A DNA stretch of 64,000 bases from Ostrinia nubilalis. Its lineage: Eukaryota > Arthropoda > Insecta > Lepidoptera > Crambidae. The stretch's first letter is position 1. Each line of letters opens with the position of its first letter. Both the position numbers and the translations under genes were made by a program. This document shows positions 11,047-21,191 of this stretch, piece after piece. The stretch spans positions 6,520,001-6,584,000 of the forward strand of contig NC_087095.1 of NCBI RefSeq assembly GCF_963855985.1. The letters run 5' to 3'. The notes beneath the pieces were generated by a model, which saw nothing but the letters and a program-made list of their open reading frames with translations, was not told the origin of the DNA and made no database searches.

Positions 11047-13176
11047 CGATACCTCTGGGCTCAAAGGTCGTAAAGGACAAAATACCGAAAATGAGTTATT
11101 TATACAGTTTTACTCAGAATTTAATTCTCTATCGATCTGTATATTTAGTTTGTCGAAATTCTCAAAAAAAGTGCCTTTACGACCCATCATTTTTGATAAG
11201 CTAAACAGAAATCATCGTGAAAATTGGGATGTAAATACCATTTGATTTTTTAGTACAGTTACCATGGTAGTAAAGAACAAGTAAACACAATTGTTTGGGC
11301 GTATAATGTACATGAAGTATATCTATTGTCCTATACAACCTAACATTTTCATACCAAAGTCTAAATAAATTGTCCTTTACGCCCTTAGATTATCAAAACA
11401 AATATTTTTAAAATCTACAAAGAGAAGATATTAAAATAACTGATAAGGTTAATTTTATAGACGTTTCTTATTGTATTTAAGTTGGTGCGTTTGGAACAAA
11501 CGAAAGAACTAAAAAAATCATCAAAAATATATAATAAAAAACTATTTTAGAGTGAATTTATGTGATTGTACAATATTGAATGATGACATCTATCTACATC
11601 GGGTAAAGTAATGTTGCTTTTTATTATTTCTCATATTTGAAGAAACTACGTATTTGTTAGGTAAAAGATCATTAAAGATGATTTAAGAAAATTAAAACAT
11701 GTTATAGCATGCTTTTATGATTTTTATGATGACTATCCTAACTTAATTAAGTTAGAACAGTCACAAGTCTTCACAAAAATTTAAAAAATTAAAAGGCTAA
11801 ATTTGTTAAAATATTATGAGAAAGAAAGTCACCTTACTATAGTACCTTAAGGTGTCATTATTTTCTATGCACAAATCACACAAATGCTACACTTATCAAT
11901 TGTTTTTAATGATTTCCTAGTAATTTTGACTAACGCCCTTGGTCAAAACCACTTTTACTGTAGGTACTAACAATTATAATAAATCAGTATAGTTTCTAAA
12001 GTTATTTGGATCAGCTAATAAAGTATAACTAGTAGGAAAAATATGTACGCTTAACATAGGAAAATATAGTGTCAGTTGAGACTTGAATGTACTAAAAAGC
12101 GTGAATGCACTTTTATTCTAAGTTATATTTTTATTGTTAAAATAATTGGCTTTTAAAAACGGTATTATGTAGGAGTAAAGCAAGTGGATGTACTGAAAAA
12201 CTTGGAATGAAAAACTTCCTACTTGTAATCTTACTTACCTAACCTTTCTTTTGTACCAAGTACAATGACATAATTTCAAGCTATTATGAATAACAATGTT
12301 TAATCTATTTAGAATTTAGAATAATTATAGTTTGGTTTTCGTTTGTCCTTAATAATTATATCCTATCTGCATTATCATAAGGTCAACTGGTTGACAAACT
12401 GCCCTATGGAATTAAGTCCGCCAATTGTAGTTTTTCGAAACAATAATAATGATTAAATAAATAAATAAAATTAAATTGGTTCCGGCTTTTCGTATAAAGT
12501 AGACATTATTATGAAGTTTTATTTAAAAACGTCATAATATTTATTTTATAAATTCGCTCTTATATCGGAAATGGTATTTTCTAGTTCGAAGATACCAAAA
12601 CTTCTGCATGCTTAAATAATAGTTTCATAAATTGTGTGCATTAAATTATGAAGCTACGAAAAATCATATTATTTCATTTAAATTACCATAATTGATTAAA
12701 AATATGTGAAGAAATGGTATATCACATATCAAATACCATAAAACATTAAATATTTAAGCTGAATTATCAATTTATCCTTGCTTAATACCTTACCTGGGTG
12801 TTCCGTTACGACCTATGAAAACCTATAAAACTATGTAAATTGTCATTTATTACCTTGGTTTTGTAGTTTTGTAAAATAAAAATAGACTTACGTCCTGAGT
12901 AACTTGCCTAGGACGAATATTTGAGGGGTGTAAAGGTCTTTTTATTGTAATTTTGAGGGCGTAAAGGAAATCTATCTCAGTAAATACAGCCCTAGTCCAG
13001 TTTTTCAATACCTCCTCGGAAAATGCTGTGAATTCTAAGCACTTTCTTCCTAGGTCATATTTTAATAGCTCAAAAAACAAAAAAGTTACTGTCGAATAAA
13101 AAAATAAAAAATCGTTTTTTGCTTCTCCTGAAAAGTCGTACTTTGTCCTTTACGACCTTTGAGCCCAGAGGTATCG
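11047..13176. mobile_element. 2.13-kb DNA transposon with perfect 35-bp TIRs, non-coding
   Basis: The left end, 11047-11081 (starting CGATACCTCTGGGCTC), is the exact reverse complement of the right end, 13142-13176. Both sides are flanked by ATAT, which is either a 4-bp target duplication or part of a palindromic end. A motif built on CCTTTACG(A/C)CC or its complement is repeated within about 350 bp of each end (near 11068, 11172, 11376, 12936, 12961 and 13148), as expected for transposase-binding sites. The interior is very AT-rich. The longest open frame (12850-13080, minus) is 76 codons and resembles nothing I know. I cannot assign a superfamily. Confidence 0.8.
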
Positions 13177-13213
13177 ATATATCAACCTAGTATAGTTGCC
13201 AGTCTCTTATAAT

Positions 13214-13519
13214 CTATGCCAATGAGGGTTTTCGCGATTGAAAAATCCGCCAGATGGCAATACGTAGACGCGAGGTCCAAATGCTGCATGATTGGTGGAT
13301 TTTGACATATCTGTGACATACATGTGCTATGAATGAGGGTTTTCGCGATTGAAAAATCCGCGAGATGCCAATACGTATACGCGAGGTCCAAATGCTGCAT
13401 GATTGGTGGATTTTGACATGTCAAAAATAACCAATCATGCAGCATTTGGACCTCACGTCTACGTATTGCCATCTCGCGGATTTTTCAATCGCGAAAACCC
13501 TCATTCATAGCGCATGTAT
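13214..13519. mobile_element. Fold-back MITE with an extra third arm
   Basis: The block 13318-13519 is a fold-back. Its left arm runs from ATACATGTGCTATGAATGAG through GCGAGGTCCAAATGCTGCAT. Its right arm is the near-perfect reverse complement, ending TCATTCATAGCGCATGTAT. Each arm is about 90 bp and the centre is about 20 bp. A second, direct copy of the left arm lies immediately before it at 13214-13317, differing at several bases. Because of this structure the minus strand stays open for 96 codons and gives a repeated peptide (QNPPIMQHLDLA twice). I read that as a by-product of the repeat and not as a gene. Confidence 0.85.
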
Positions 13520-14746
13520 AATAATAGACCAAATGAACTTTTATAGATTGTGAAAGAGAAGATAAAGATTTTATTATTTTATTAAAATCTTGCCACGAGG
13601 TAGTTTTTCAGTAGAAACCAGGATTGGATAATCGCTACAGGCAAGTATCAGAACATTTTATAAATATTTTTAATCGATTATATCCTTGTGAATCGTTTTA
13701 ATAAATTGTCATTTTACTTTTTCAATCCCTAGTCTTGTCAAACTGTCATAATGTCAACAAATTATAAATGTCACGTCAGTTGACTCAACTTCAGTCTTCT
13801 GTGCGTTTATTGTATTTTTATTTCAATGAAATAGTGCTAAAGGGTTAGTACTAAAAGTGAAAGCCTTTTTTCAGAAAGAAAACCAATGTGGTGCCCTTAT
13901 TATTCATACTGTTTGAAAGTTACAAGTCAGTGATACAGAGTTGCCGCCATTATAACTCCGTAGTGATACCATACCAAAGAAGAAGTTTTCCTAAACACTT
14001 GTGTTATTTTTATATGTGATCAAATAAAAAGGATTAATTCTACTGCTCAAATGGAATAACTTATCCCAAGAGACCGAATATAAAAAAAAACCTCTCCATA
14101 GAAATTATCACCATCACGAGAATGTGAATTTTTTTGAGAATTTGATATTGGTCCTGTAAGAAAAGTAGTTGTATTTCAGTAGTAGAATCAACCCTTCTTG
14201 TTTCATCAGCAAGAGTAACTATAAAAACGCCCTGTAGGTAGGTATTATTAAGCTGAAGAGTTTGTTTAGTGTCAAAGACTGTCACACAGTGTAACTTAAA
14301 TTGGCATATTATGATAATGAACATAAAAACTTAAATAAATATTTATGTTAATATTTTTTCTATTTATTTATTTTCCCAAAGCTTCACAGTGACAGCTGAA
14401 ATAGCAATACTGTTGTAAAACTAAACTTAGAACAAACTGTTACAAATATTTTACAAATTAAAATAAAACCGCATGTTGCTTTACTTTCTCGTATAGGTAA
14501 TAAATGTAATTAATGGCTAGATTATTAATGTTACTTTGTTACCCTCAATAGTGAGGAGATCTTATAAAATGGTAACCCTGATTTTCATTGTCATTCAAGT
14601 GCTCTTTCTTCGCATAGGCTTCTGTGATTTGGCCAAGGGCCACACACATTGCGATAACATTATGCGACATTGATTTGACAGCAGCGGAGTGAAGTCTTGC
14701 GACTATGCAAAATGATACCCTGTAATCGTAGCGCATATAGACATAG
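13520..14746. other. No gene or repeat recognised
   Basis: This is AT-rich sequence. An 87-codon open frame at 14061-14324 (minus) and a 71-codon frame at 14545-14760 (minus) show no recognisable motif; the latter runs into the RTE fragment that follows. Confidence 0.4.
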
Positions 14747-14986
14747 ACGGGGCGGGGCACATAGCTCGTAGAGCTGATGGCCGCTGGGGCAGGAAAGTTC
14801 TTGAGTGGCGACCACGAGCCGAAAGACGTAGCGTGGGCAGGCCTCCCACTAGGTGGACCGACGATCTGGTGAAGGTCGCGGGAGGTGCCTGTATGCGAGC
14901 GGTGCAGGATCGGTCTTCGTGGAAATCCTTGGGGGAGGCCTTTGTCCAGCAGTGGACGTCTTTTCGGCTGAAACGAACGAACGAAC
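14747..14986 (+). pseudogene. 3' end of an RTE-type LINE (first copy)
   Basis: The plus strand encodes the C-terminal end typical of RTE-type LINE polyproteins: GHIARRADGRWGRKVLEWRP, then VGRPPTRWTDDLVKVAG, then WKSLGEAFVQQWTS. The frame continues into a simple tail of CGAA repeats at 14969-14985. The 5' part is missing, as expected from incomplete reverse transcription. A second RTE tail in the same orientation follows at 15184. An open frame of 153 codons spans both copies and the 200 bp between them, which is probably coincidental. Confidence 0.85.
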
Positions 14987-15183
14987 GATACGTATTACCG
15001 CTATTTACCAGACATTACTATTTATTGCATACTCGCCGGATTGCACGTAGGAGCACGCGCGTTGCAGCTTCGGCCTTGCATTATTATAAGATCTTGTTCC
15101 GCCCTTTTTCGAACTTCCTCCGTGAGGATATCCCCGCCGAATTCTATGATGAACCTATCAAAAGTCATATTCTGCAATGTCAA

Positions 15184-15335
15184 CCCACCACAAGGTGGAC
15201 CGACGACCTGATAAAGGTAGCGGGAAGGCGCTGGATGCAGGCCGCTACCAACCGTGCGATGTGGAAGTCATTGGGGGAGGCCTATGTTCAGTAGTGGACG
15301 TCCTGTGGCTGAAATGATGATGATGATGATGAAAT
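15184..15335 (+). pseudogene. 3' end of an RTE-type LINE (second copy)
   Basis: This encodes TTRWTDDLIKVAGRRWMQAA followed by MWKSLGEAYVQ and a stop, then the usual tail GTGGACGTCCTGTGGCTGAA and a run of ATG repeats (15314-15331). It matches the first copy at 14747-14986 but differs enough to be a separate insertion or an old duplication. The (ATG)n tail differs from the (CGAA)n tail of the first copy. Confidence 0.85.
15314..15331 (+). repeat. (ATG)6 microsatellite
   Basis: Six uninterrupted ATG units form the 3' tail of the RTE fragment. Such short tails are generated during target-primed reverse transcription. Confidence 0.9.
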
Positions 15336-15769
15336 GAATGAAAATGACAAACCTTCGAACGTGTATTATTATACACGTATTCCGTGCCAAAGTAATCATA
15401 TAATTTTGGCACCTTAATAACTATTGCCGTTTTTGTTGTAAAGATCATGCAGCGCTACTTGCGGATATTATTGGAAAGAAAACTATGTGGGCTCTAGATC
15501 TGAAGCCGCTTTAACAAACACGAAGTGCTCATACAATGCGGCGTATTTTCTTCCAGTCTTTAGTCAGGAATTTAGTCGAATTAAAACCCCGGTTGAACGT
15601 GATATAGCCGCACTAGAATACGATGCTTTTTTGCATAATCGCAAGACTTCGTTCCGGTGTCGACCGAATGTTATCATGATGTATGTGGCCCAGGGGTTAC
15701 TGTAGCCGCTAAGGTTTGAAACTTCTTGCTTAAAATATTGTAGTCTTTGGCATAGACTACGACGGTAGT
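15336..15769. other. No gene recognised
   Basis: There is a 72-codon open frame at 15487-15705 (+) with no recognisable motif. I see no repeats. Confidence 0.35.
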
Positions 15770-16083
15770 CATGGAGATAGGAGTTTGTTATCTCGTGTCA
15801 GATGTAAATGGTGAAAAGAAAACTCATGATTCGTGTTATTTTTATGCAATATGTAGGTTTTTTATAAAAGTGGAACCCCGAGTGATCTCCAAAACCCATT
15901 CTATTATTAGTATATACGATTCGGCTTCGATATCTATAATACAATAGGAGTTTATTTCATGTGTCAGATGACAAGGGTGGAAACAACCTACGATTCATGT
16001 TGTTTATTTACGTGCAATATGTGGGCATATTATAAAAGTGGAATGCCGAGTTGTATTTCTAAAACTTGTTCTATTATTTTATA
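15770..16083 (+). repeat. Diverged tandem duplication, two units of about 140 bp
   Basis: Two direct copies lie at about 15770-15908 and 15943-16083. They share blocks such as TAGGAGTTT, GTGTCAGATG, GATTC(G/A)TGTT, TGCAATATGT, TATAAAAGTGGAA and a closing TTCTATTATT. They differ at many bases, so the duplication is old. A 78-codon frame (15959-16195) covers the second copy, but the first copy does not preserve it, which argues against a gene. Confidence 0.6.
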
Positions 16084-16355
16084 CTATTTGGCTGCGACTC
16101 GGCGTGACGACAATACAAAACATTTTTCGCGAATCGGTGTTCATACATTCACACAATACATTAGACGCCATGTTGTCATAAACGACATATTATAAAATCG
16201 CTGTGATTTAATATTCTTAATCATTAATTTTATGGCAAGTGTCCATCAGGAATCATTGTTCTTACACACAGAATCGTATTATTTCGCTTTCGGGTAGTAA
16301 TATGTCAAAATTGTTGGTTCTTAGGCGAACAATGTATGGAGAACGAACATTATCC

Positions 16356-16436
16356 TTTGGCATGCAGGTAGATGTTATGACGTAGGCATCCGATAAGAAA
16401 AGGATCCACGCGTACGAAGTCGCGGGCGGCCGCTAG
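16356..16436 (+). mobile_element. Helitron-like repeat, 3' end
   Basis: The sequence from TTTGGCATGCAGGTAGATGT to GCGGGCGGCCGCTAG matches the 3' half of the longer copy at 58236-58393. It lacks the first 40 bases and about 35 internal bases. The end in CTAG after a GC-rich hairpin-forming block fits non-autonomous Helitron-like elements known from Lepidoptera; the class assignment is from memory. Confidence 0.55.
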
Positions 16437-17074
16437 TCATTTATAAAGATGGCTAATTAGTGACAGAGGACCTTACTCGCCAGTGACGCCTACCTACAAA
16501 TTAGTGCTACTTGCACTCACGATTTATTCTTAGGATAACGTTTTAGATCCCTCTGTCCAAACAAACTTCATAAGCAAAGTAATAGTCAGAGTTAGAGAGA
16601 GAGACCCTTGGGGTCAAAAACCAATGAAAATTATGATTACGGGATTTTTAAGGCCTTTATCTGTTTAAACTTTCAGTTAATCATAAGCTTAATTGAATTG
16701 GCAAATTGAACTTTACACTTAATATAAGCGAACCTACTGTAGCTAATTTTGCTTGCGATGAGTACTTAGGATTGCATAAAGCACTAACTAAGATAAATTT
16801 AAATACCACTGGAATTACTAGAGATGTTTACCGGTTAGTGGGTAATGGTTCAACAATAGCAGTGGTAACGGCGATTAGATGTCGATTGCCATTGTTATCA
16901 AGATCGTACGGCTAGACCTCTAATGGATTTTATTATGAATCCTTGCAATAAATTACTGGTTTATTTCAACACATTTATTAATGATATATTTCTCTCAGGT
17001 ATTTCTAAATTAAATGAATCTTTCATTTGCTAGGTAACACTTCAGTACACATTTGCCCCCTTCCTGTTAATTAG
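16437..17074. other. No gene recognised
   Basis: A 69-codon open frame at 16706-16915 (+) contains two possible N-glycosylation sites and no known domain. I would not call it a gene. There are no repeats. Confidence 0.35.
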
Positions 17075-17300
17075 GTATGTCACTTTTGTCGCGGAAGTCT
17101 AAGGCTACGGCCGGATACTCGCAATACCCCCAATCGAGCGATGACGGAACGCCGCGAAGGTTTTGTGGGTATACTCCGTTCTTTTCAGGACGGAGCAGCG
17201 TCCTTTTCAGGGCTTTTTTTGTGCCGGGAGTCCTACACACCCCTATCCCCCGGCAATGGTGAAGCATTTCCTCCGCGACAAAAAAAAAAGTATGTCACTT
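17075..17300 (+). mobile_element. Poly(A) retroposon (SINE or truncated LINE tail) with 11-bp TSD
   Basis: A 204-bp insert (17086-17289) begins TTGTCGCGGAAGTC and ends CCGCGAC followed by a run of A. It is bracketed by a perfect 11-bp duplication, GTATGTCACTT, at 17075-17085 and 17290-17300. A poly(A) tail plus a perfect duplication marks a LINE-mobilised retroposon. The insert is GC-rich compared with its surroundings and is open in several frames on both strands, but no product is recognisable. The two ends are also complementary (TGTCGCGGA and TCCGCGACA), which is unusual for a SINE. Confidence 0.75.
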
Positions 17301-18522
17301 AATTCAAACTCGCGTGAAACGTTTACACAAGTTGGTATTTTTTCTAAGGTGTTGGTGTTGGTTTCTTTTTTATTGAAATTATAGAATACATAAAACCGCG
17401 TAATCTCACAACCAACCCGTTGTCCTAATAGATGTTATCCGACGACCTAGTGCCGCGCGAGGACACTAACTCTAATTAGCCTCACGACTGCCATCCTTTA
17501 GGACATTGGTTCCCAAACTCTCTTAGGGCAAATGATACTTCACGAGGCTTAAACTCTTACAAAATCTCATTTTGTATGTTGGTGCTGTAGTGATACGATA
17601 CTCCTTTCCTTAATTCTAGCAACACGTTAGGTACAGTCGACAGTAAATTAGACTGTAATTTTTTATACCAACAAAGTCCTATTATAATAACTAGATGAGT
17701 CGGTTTCAGTTCTTTTGCTGATGTGTGAGTGTCCAACTTTTTTGTTCTCCTAAGAACGCCGTTTGCCATATTTAGTCATAGGCCAAAAGACTTTAGTGAC
17801 GCTTATGTCCCGTGTAGCACTGAATGAACCATCGACACTTTTTGTACTGTACTAATTTATGGGCCTTGTCAATCTAAGTAGCTCGCATAGTCAATGGTTG
17901 ACAGATGTGGATTAAGAGAAAAAAAACTGTACTTTCCATCAAAAACATTGAGAATCACTGGTAATTGTTAAACAGTTCTCTAGGATGCTGTTCCTTCTGA
18001 TTTTATGTGGCCCCTGTACACCCGCCGGTGAGCTCCGTAACTCGCCTCTATTTATGATTGGGCTTAATAGTTTAATGAAACTGGTCGGGCTACTGTTATT
18101 TATAAGATATCGTAATCTTGTAATCTGTTCATTTCACAGATACTACGAGTATTAGCGAGGAAATTGATGGATTTTTTAGACTTTATCAGGATATAAAAGT
18201 TCAGGATGTAAAGTTACTTTTTATGCAACGGTTGTGACTTGTGTCTAAGGACATACATGTGAATAAGGGACCATAATTTAAGAAAAACAATAAATTAAAA
18301 ACAATGAAATGAAAATGCAGTGAGTAGGTTAGAGTTGTCAGTCATCTCTATAAAGTCTCAGCACTGGCCCATTTATTGTCCCGAAGCAGTGGTAGGGTTA
18401 ATATTGGGACGTGTAAAAGTGCTTTTTAAAAGCCTATTTGCAAAAATAAATGAGTTTTATGAGTTTTTTATGAGTTTATACAAATTCTTCCCATTAGGAC
18501 TTGAGTTAGCACACTTACGCGG
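17301..18522. other. No gene or repeat recognised
   Basis: Unique-looking sequence. Open frames at 17557-17769 (minus) and 18320-18526 (+) have no recognisable motif. Confidence 0.35.
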
Positions 18523-18815
18523 TTGATATTGCTTTTTGGACTTCTTATGGAGTGTACAGACAGCCCACTGCGCAGGGGATGCATGGAGGCAGAAGAAACA
18601 CCGCAGCATGTGCTCATGGAGTGCAGAAGCGTAGCAGAACAACGGGCTCAATTTCTCCGATCACCATCGTCGCTGCAGGAGGCCTGTAGCAGCCTAGACG
18701 GGCTGCTTGCCTTCTGGGGGGATCTGGGGTGGTTGGTGTAGGAAGATAAACCACAAATCGCACACAGCGGGCCCTATCACGAGGCTAAGTGCGGTATTCG
18801 ATTGCCCTGCAAAAC
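18523..18815 (+). pseudogene. C-terminal fragment of a LINE (RNase H / zinc-knuckle end)
   Basis: The frame 18523-18741 contains RRGCMEAEETPQHVLMECRS followed by an FLRSP segment and AFWGDLGWL before the stop. The pattern C-x-x-C, E-E-T-P-x-H-x-L, E-C is typical of the C-terminal end of LINEs with an RNase H domain (R1, Loa and I groups). One cysteine of the usual pattern appears to be an arginine. After the stop comes a short 3' untranslated region and an AACTAACTAACT-like tail near 18810. All upstream domains are missing, so this is a 5'-truncated copy. Confidence 0.75.
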
Positions 18816-19769
18816 TAACTAACTATGGAGTGTTGCAACTACGAGTAATTCGTGTAATTCAACCGCACATTTTGTCCATTAAGACTACAGCTTATAGCTT
18901 GACATGCCGTCGTACTTGTATACTTTTTGTAATAATATTTTCTGGTGTACAAACAAGTACCACACTATAATTAATCTTCCCTGCGCGGGCGCTGCGCTGA
19001 CGGCAGACGGACTCATTTGACGCCGCACCATTTGTTAGCGTTTAATAAACCGTTCGGAAGAAAGTGCAGCAAACGCATCGCATAATGCGTTTAGTTATAA
19101 GTAAGAGTGGTGATTCACTGACACACAAACGTAGATTTGTTTGAAAAAATTCCGGGTTTCCGGGTGAAGCTCGCTTCCACCTTCAGCTTGATCATGCTTT
19201 CATGAAGTGAGATGCAGACCGAGAACTTTTTTCGTTAGTAACTTAGTGGAAATAATTAAGATTAAGAAAAGGCCTGCTAAGATTACCACAGATTATCTAT
19301 TTGTATTGTGATATTAGGCCAGAATAAGCCTAGCTTTCTGTGATTTCAAAAATACAATTGCGCTGAGACTCAAGGCCTCTTTCACGATCTCTGAGTAAAG
19401 TTTTAAATAGTTTACTTCTTAATTAACACTACATCACTACTGCGTCAAAAGTCTTGTTTTCGTCATTATCATCATGCTTTCATTGCTACTTTAAACAACG
19501 AGTAGCCTACTTGACACTTTACTCAGATAGTGAAAGAAGCTCTCAGTCAATTACTTCAATATTAATTTATTTACAACTTTCCTATTTCACACGATAAACA
19601 ACTAAAACGTTAAAACCCTTGCAAATTGTTTACAGGTAATTCATTTGCTAGACCTCTAACCTCTACAGTAGGAATTTAAAAGGCTGCGGAAAGAGAGAGT
19701 TACGGAAGACTCATACAGCACAATGATAGTATAATAACAGCTTGAACCTACAATCAGCCTACCAGCGGC
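18816..19769. other. No gene recognised
   Basis: A CG-rich patch at 18980-19010 (CCCTGCGCGGGCGCTGCGC) stands out. There are no coding or repeat signals beyond that. Confidence 0.35.
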
Positions 19770-19980
19770 TGCAGTTACAGTGGGCAGGGTTCCTTACCCG
19801 GGTACACTCAGATACATAATGCAATGTGTGTAAAATTATTTAAAAATTAAGTATTTTGAGATAGGATTTTTGCGGATGAGGGGGGATAAAGGTATAGGGA
19901 AGCACAAAAGATTCTAATGGGTCGACGTGCACTGCACCCATGCGCGGCCCTAAATAAGATAAGATAAGATAAGATAAGTA
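19770..19980 (+). repeat. Possible LINE 3' UTR with (ATAAG)5 tail
   Basis: A relatively GC-rich stretch (GGGTCGACGTGCACTGCACC and CGCGGCCC) runs directly into five ATAAG units at 19954-19978. A simple-sequence tail following a GC-richer block is what a 5'-truncated LINE looks like. No coding sequence survives, so the family is unknown. Confidence 0.4.
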
Positions 19981-20129
19981 TTTTGAGTTGGTTTAGTAAA
20001 GGCTTGTAGAGCTATTGCATGTAGATGGAAAAGCTAGACTCTACGACTTGACATGAGATGAGCGAGGAAAGATTTTACATTAAAATGTTTTTGATGGGAT
20101 TTGTAAGTTAAAATGAATGAATTGTCGTA

Positions 20130-20566
20130 ACATTTTTACAGAAAAAAAAGTAAGTGGAAAAATAAAGTTCCAAATTGTCATATAATGCAAATATAGGAAA
20201 AATTGCGAAAATTACATTTTTTTAGTTATATAATATAATAAAAATATTTTAATAAAATGAAACTTACTACCTTATTTCTCACGAACGAATAAAGGTATCC
20301 AATTGAAATTTATACCAAATACCTAGATCTATTGTCCCTTTAAGAAGTAAAAAAATCAAACTTCTAAGTTAACGCGATCAAAAGATACAGCAGTTTATAC
20401 CGACACCTTAGACGAATTTCCGTCACACGCTAGGGAATCAAAACCTACAAGGTACTTCCTGTGAACTCAGAATCTTGAAATTCGGCACGAAGCAACGTTA
20501 TATAGTACAGATAAAGGAAAAATTGCGAAAATGATAAATTTGAAGTTATATAAAATTTAAAATATC
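20130..20566 (-). repeat. Moth repeat, left part, split by the LINE
   Basis: This contains tandem modules of about 320 bp. AGGAAAAATTGCGAAAAT occurs near 20194 and again near 20514, and AAACTTACTACC occurs near 20268. The same module sequence resumes after the LINE at about 25671 (ATAAACTTACTACC, then CACATGAACGCGTAGAG). The whole would form one older repeat, ending at 26023 with the reverse complement of the CCGGCCAAGTGCGAGTC start. This gives an internal reference for where the LINE inserted. Confidence 0.7.
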
Positions 20567-20613
20567 ATTTTTGCTTACATGACATAAAATATTTATGTCA
20601 TGTAAGCAAAAAT
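20567..20613. repeat. Perfect 22-bp inverted repeat at the LINE 5' end
   Basis: The left arm (20567-20588) starts ATTTTTGCTTACATGACATA and the right arm (20592-20613) is its exact reverse complement, with a 3-nt spacer. It lies exactly where the split host repeat ends, so it is either part of the LINE 5' untranslated region or a scar of the insertion. Confidence 0.85.
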
Positions 20614-21059
20614 AGTTTAGTAGAAACCCGCTAGAGGTCACTGCTCGAACATCGACTCCGTAAATAAACTTGATTTAAAAATGTAAAAGTAACTTAAACC
20701 AAATGATTTTGGACTAAAATCAGTGTAAACAATGTAATGAACAAGTGAAAGTGTTATCTCAGTGCAAAAGTCCGGATTGTTATAGAAAATTGACAATGTT
20801 TACTAAAGTGTCAAAACGAATATATTCTACCACAAACAATATCTAAATACATAAAAACAGTGTAAAAACTATTAAAAACCAAAGTCTGTGTCGAAAAACT
20901 AATAAAAACTGTGATCTATACATACTAATGTGAATTATTATTAATATTAAGTGAACGGTAGTGAAATAAATTCAACAACGATACTGCCGAATTTAAAAAG
21001 TGACTGTTATTGTGTGAAAGAACTGATACTTAAATTCGCGCACTTGTACTAACTACGTT

Positions 21060-21121
21060 TGGCTCAACTGTGCACAGCACGGTATTGCGCCGCGCCGTCC
21101 CAAGGACTCCGGGTTCGAACC
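21060..21121 (+). promoter_or_regulatory. tRNA-like pol III A and B boxes in the LINE 5' UTR
   Basis: TGGCTCAACTG at 21060-21070 fits the A-box pattern, and GGGTTCGAACC at 21111-21121 fits the B-box pattern. The spacing is normal for a tRNA. A proper T-stem and acceptor stem cannot be drawn, so this is not an intact tRNA gene. It could be a tRNA-derived segment captured by the LINE leader or a chance match. Confidence 0.5.
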
Positions 21122-21191
21122 TCATCGGCTCCTTCATTTTTGAATTGAATAATACCTACTTTGGTGTATTTCTATAAATTATCATCAAGAG

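Noticed and set aside
13182..13472. A 96-codon minus-strand frame with a repeated peptide
   Set aside because: The frame and the peptide repeat follow from the fold-back MITE and its extra arm; there is no start context and no known family.
14833..15294. A 153-codon plus-strand frame joining two RWTDD motifs
   Set aside because: It reads through one RTE tail, 200 bp of spacer and a second RTE tail. It is a LINE remnant, not a host gene.
17067..17384. Overlapping open frames on both strands
   Set aside because: They lie on the GC-rich poly(A) retroposon; being open on both strands is a composition effect.
21060..21133. A possible tRNA gene
   Set aside because: The A and B boxes are present but the T-stem and acceptor stem do not pair, so it is at most tRNA-derived.
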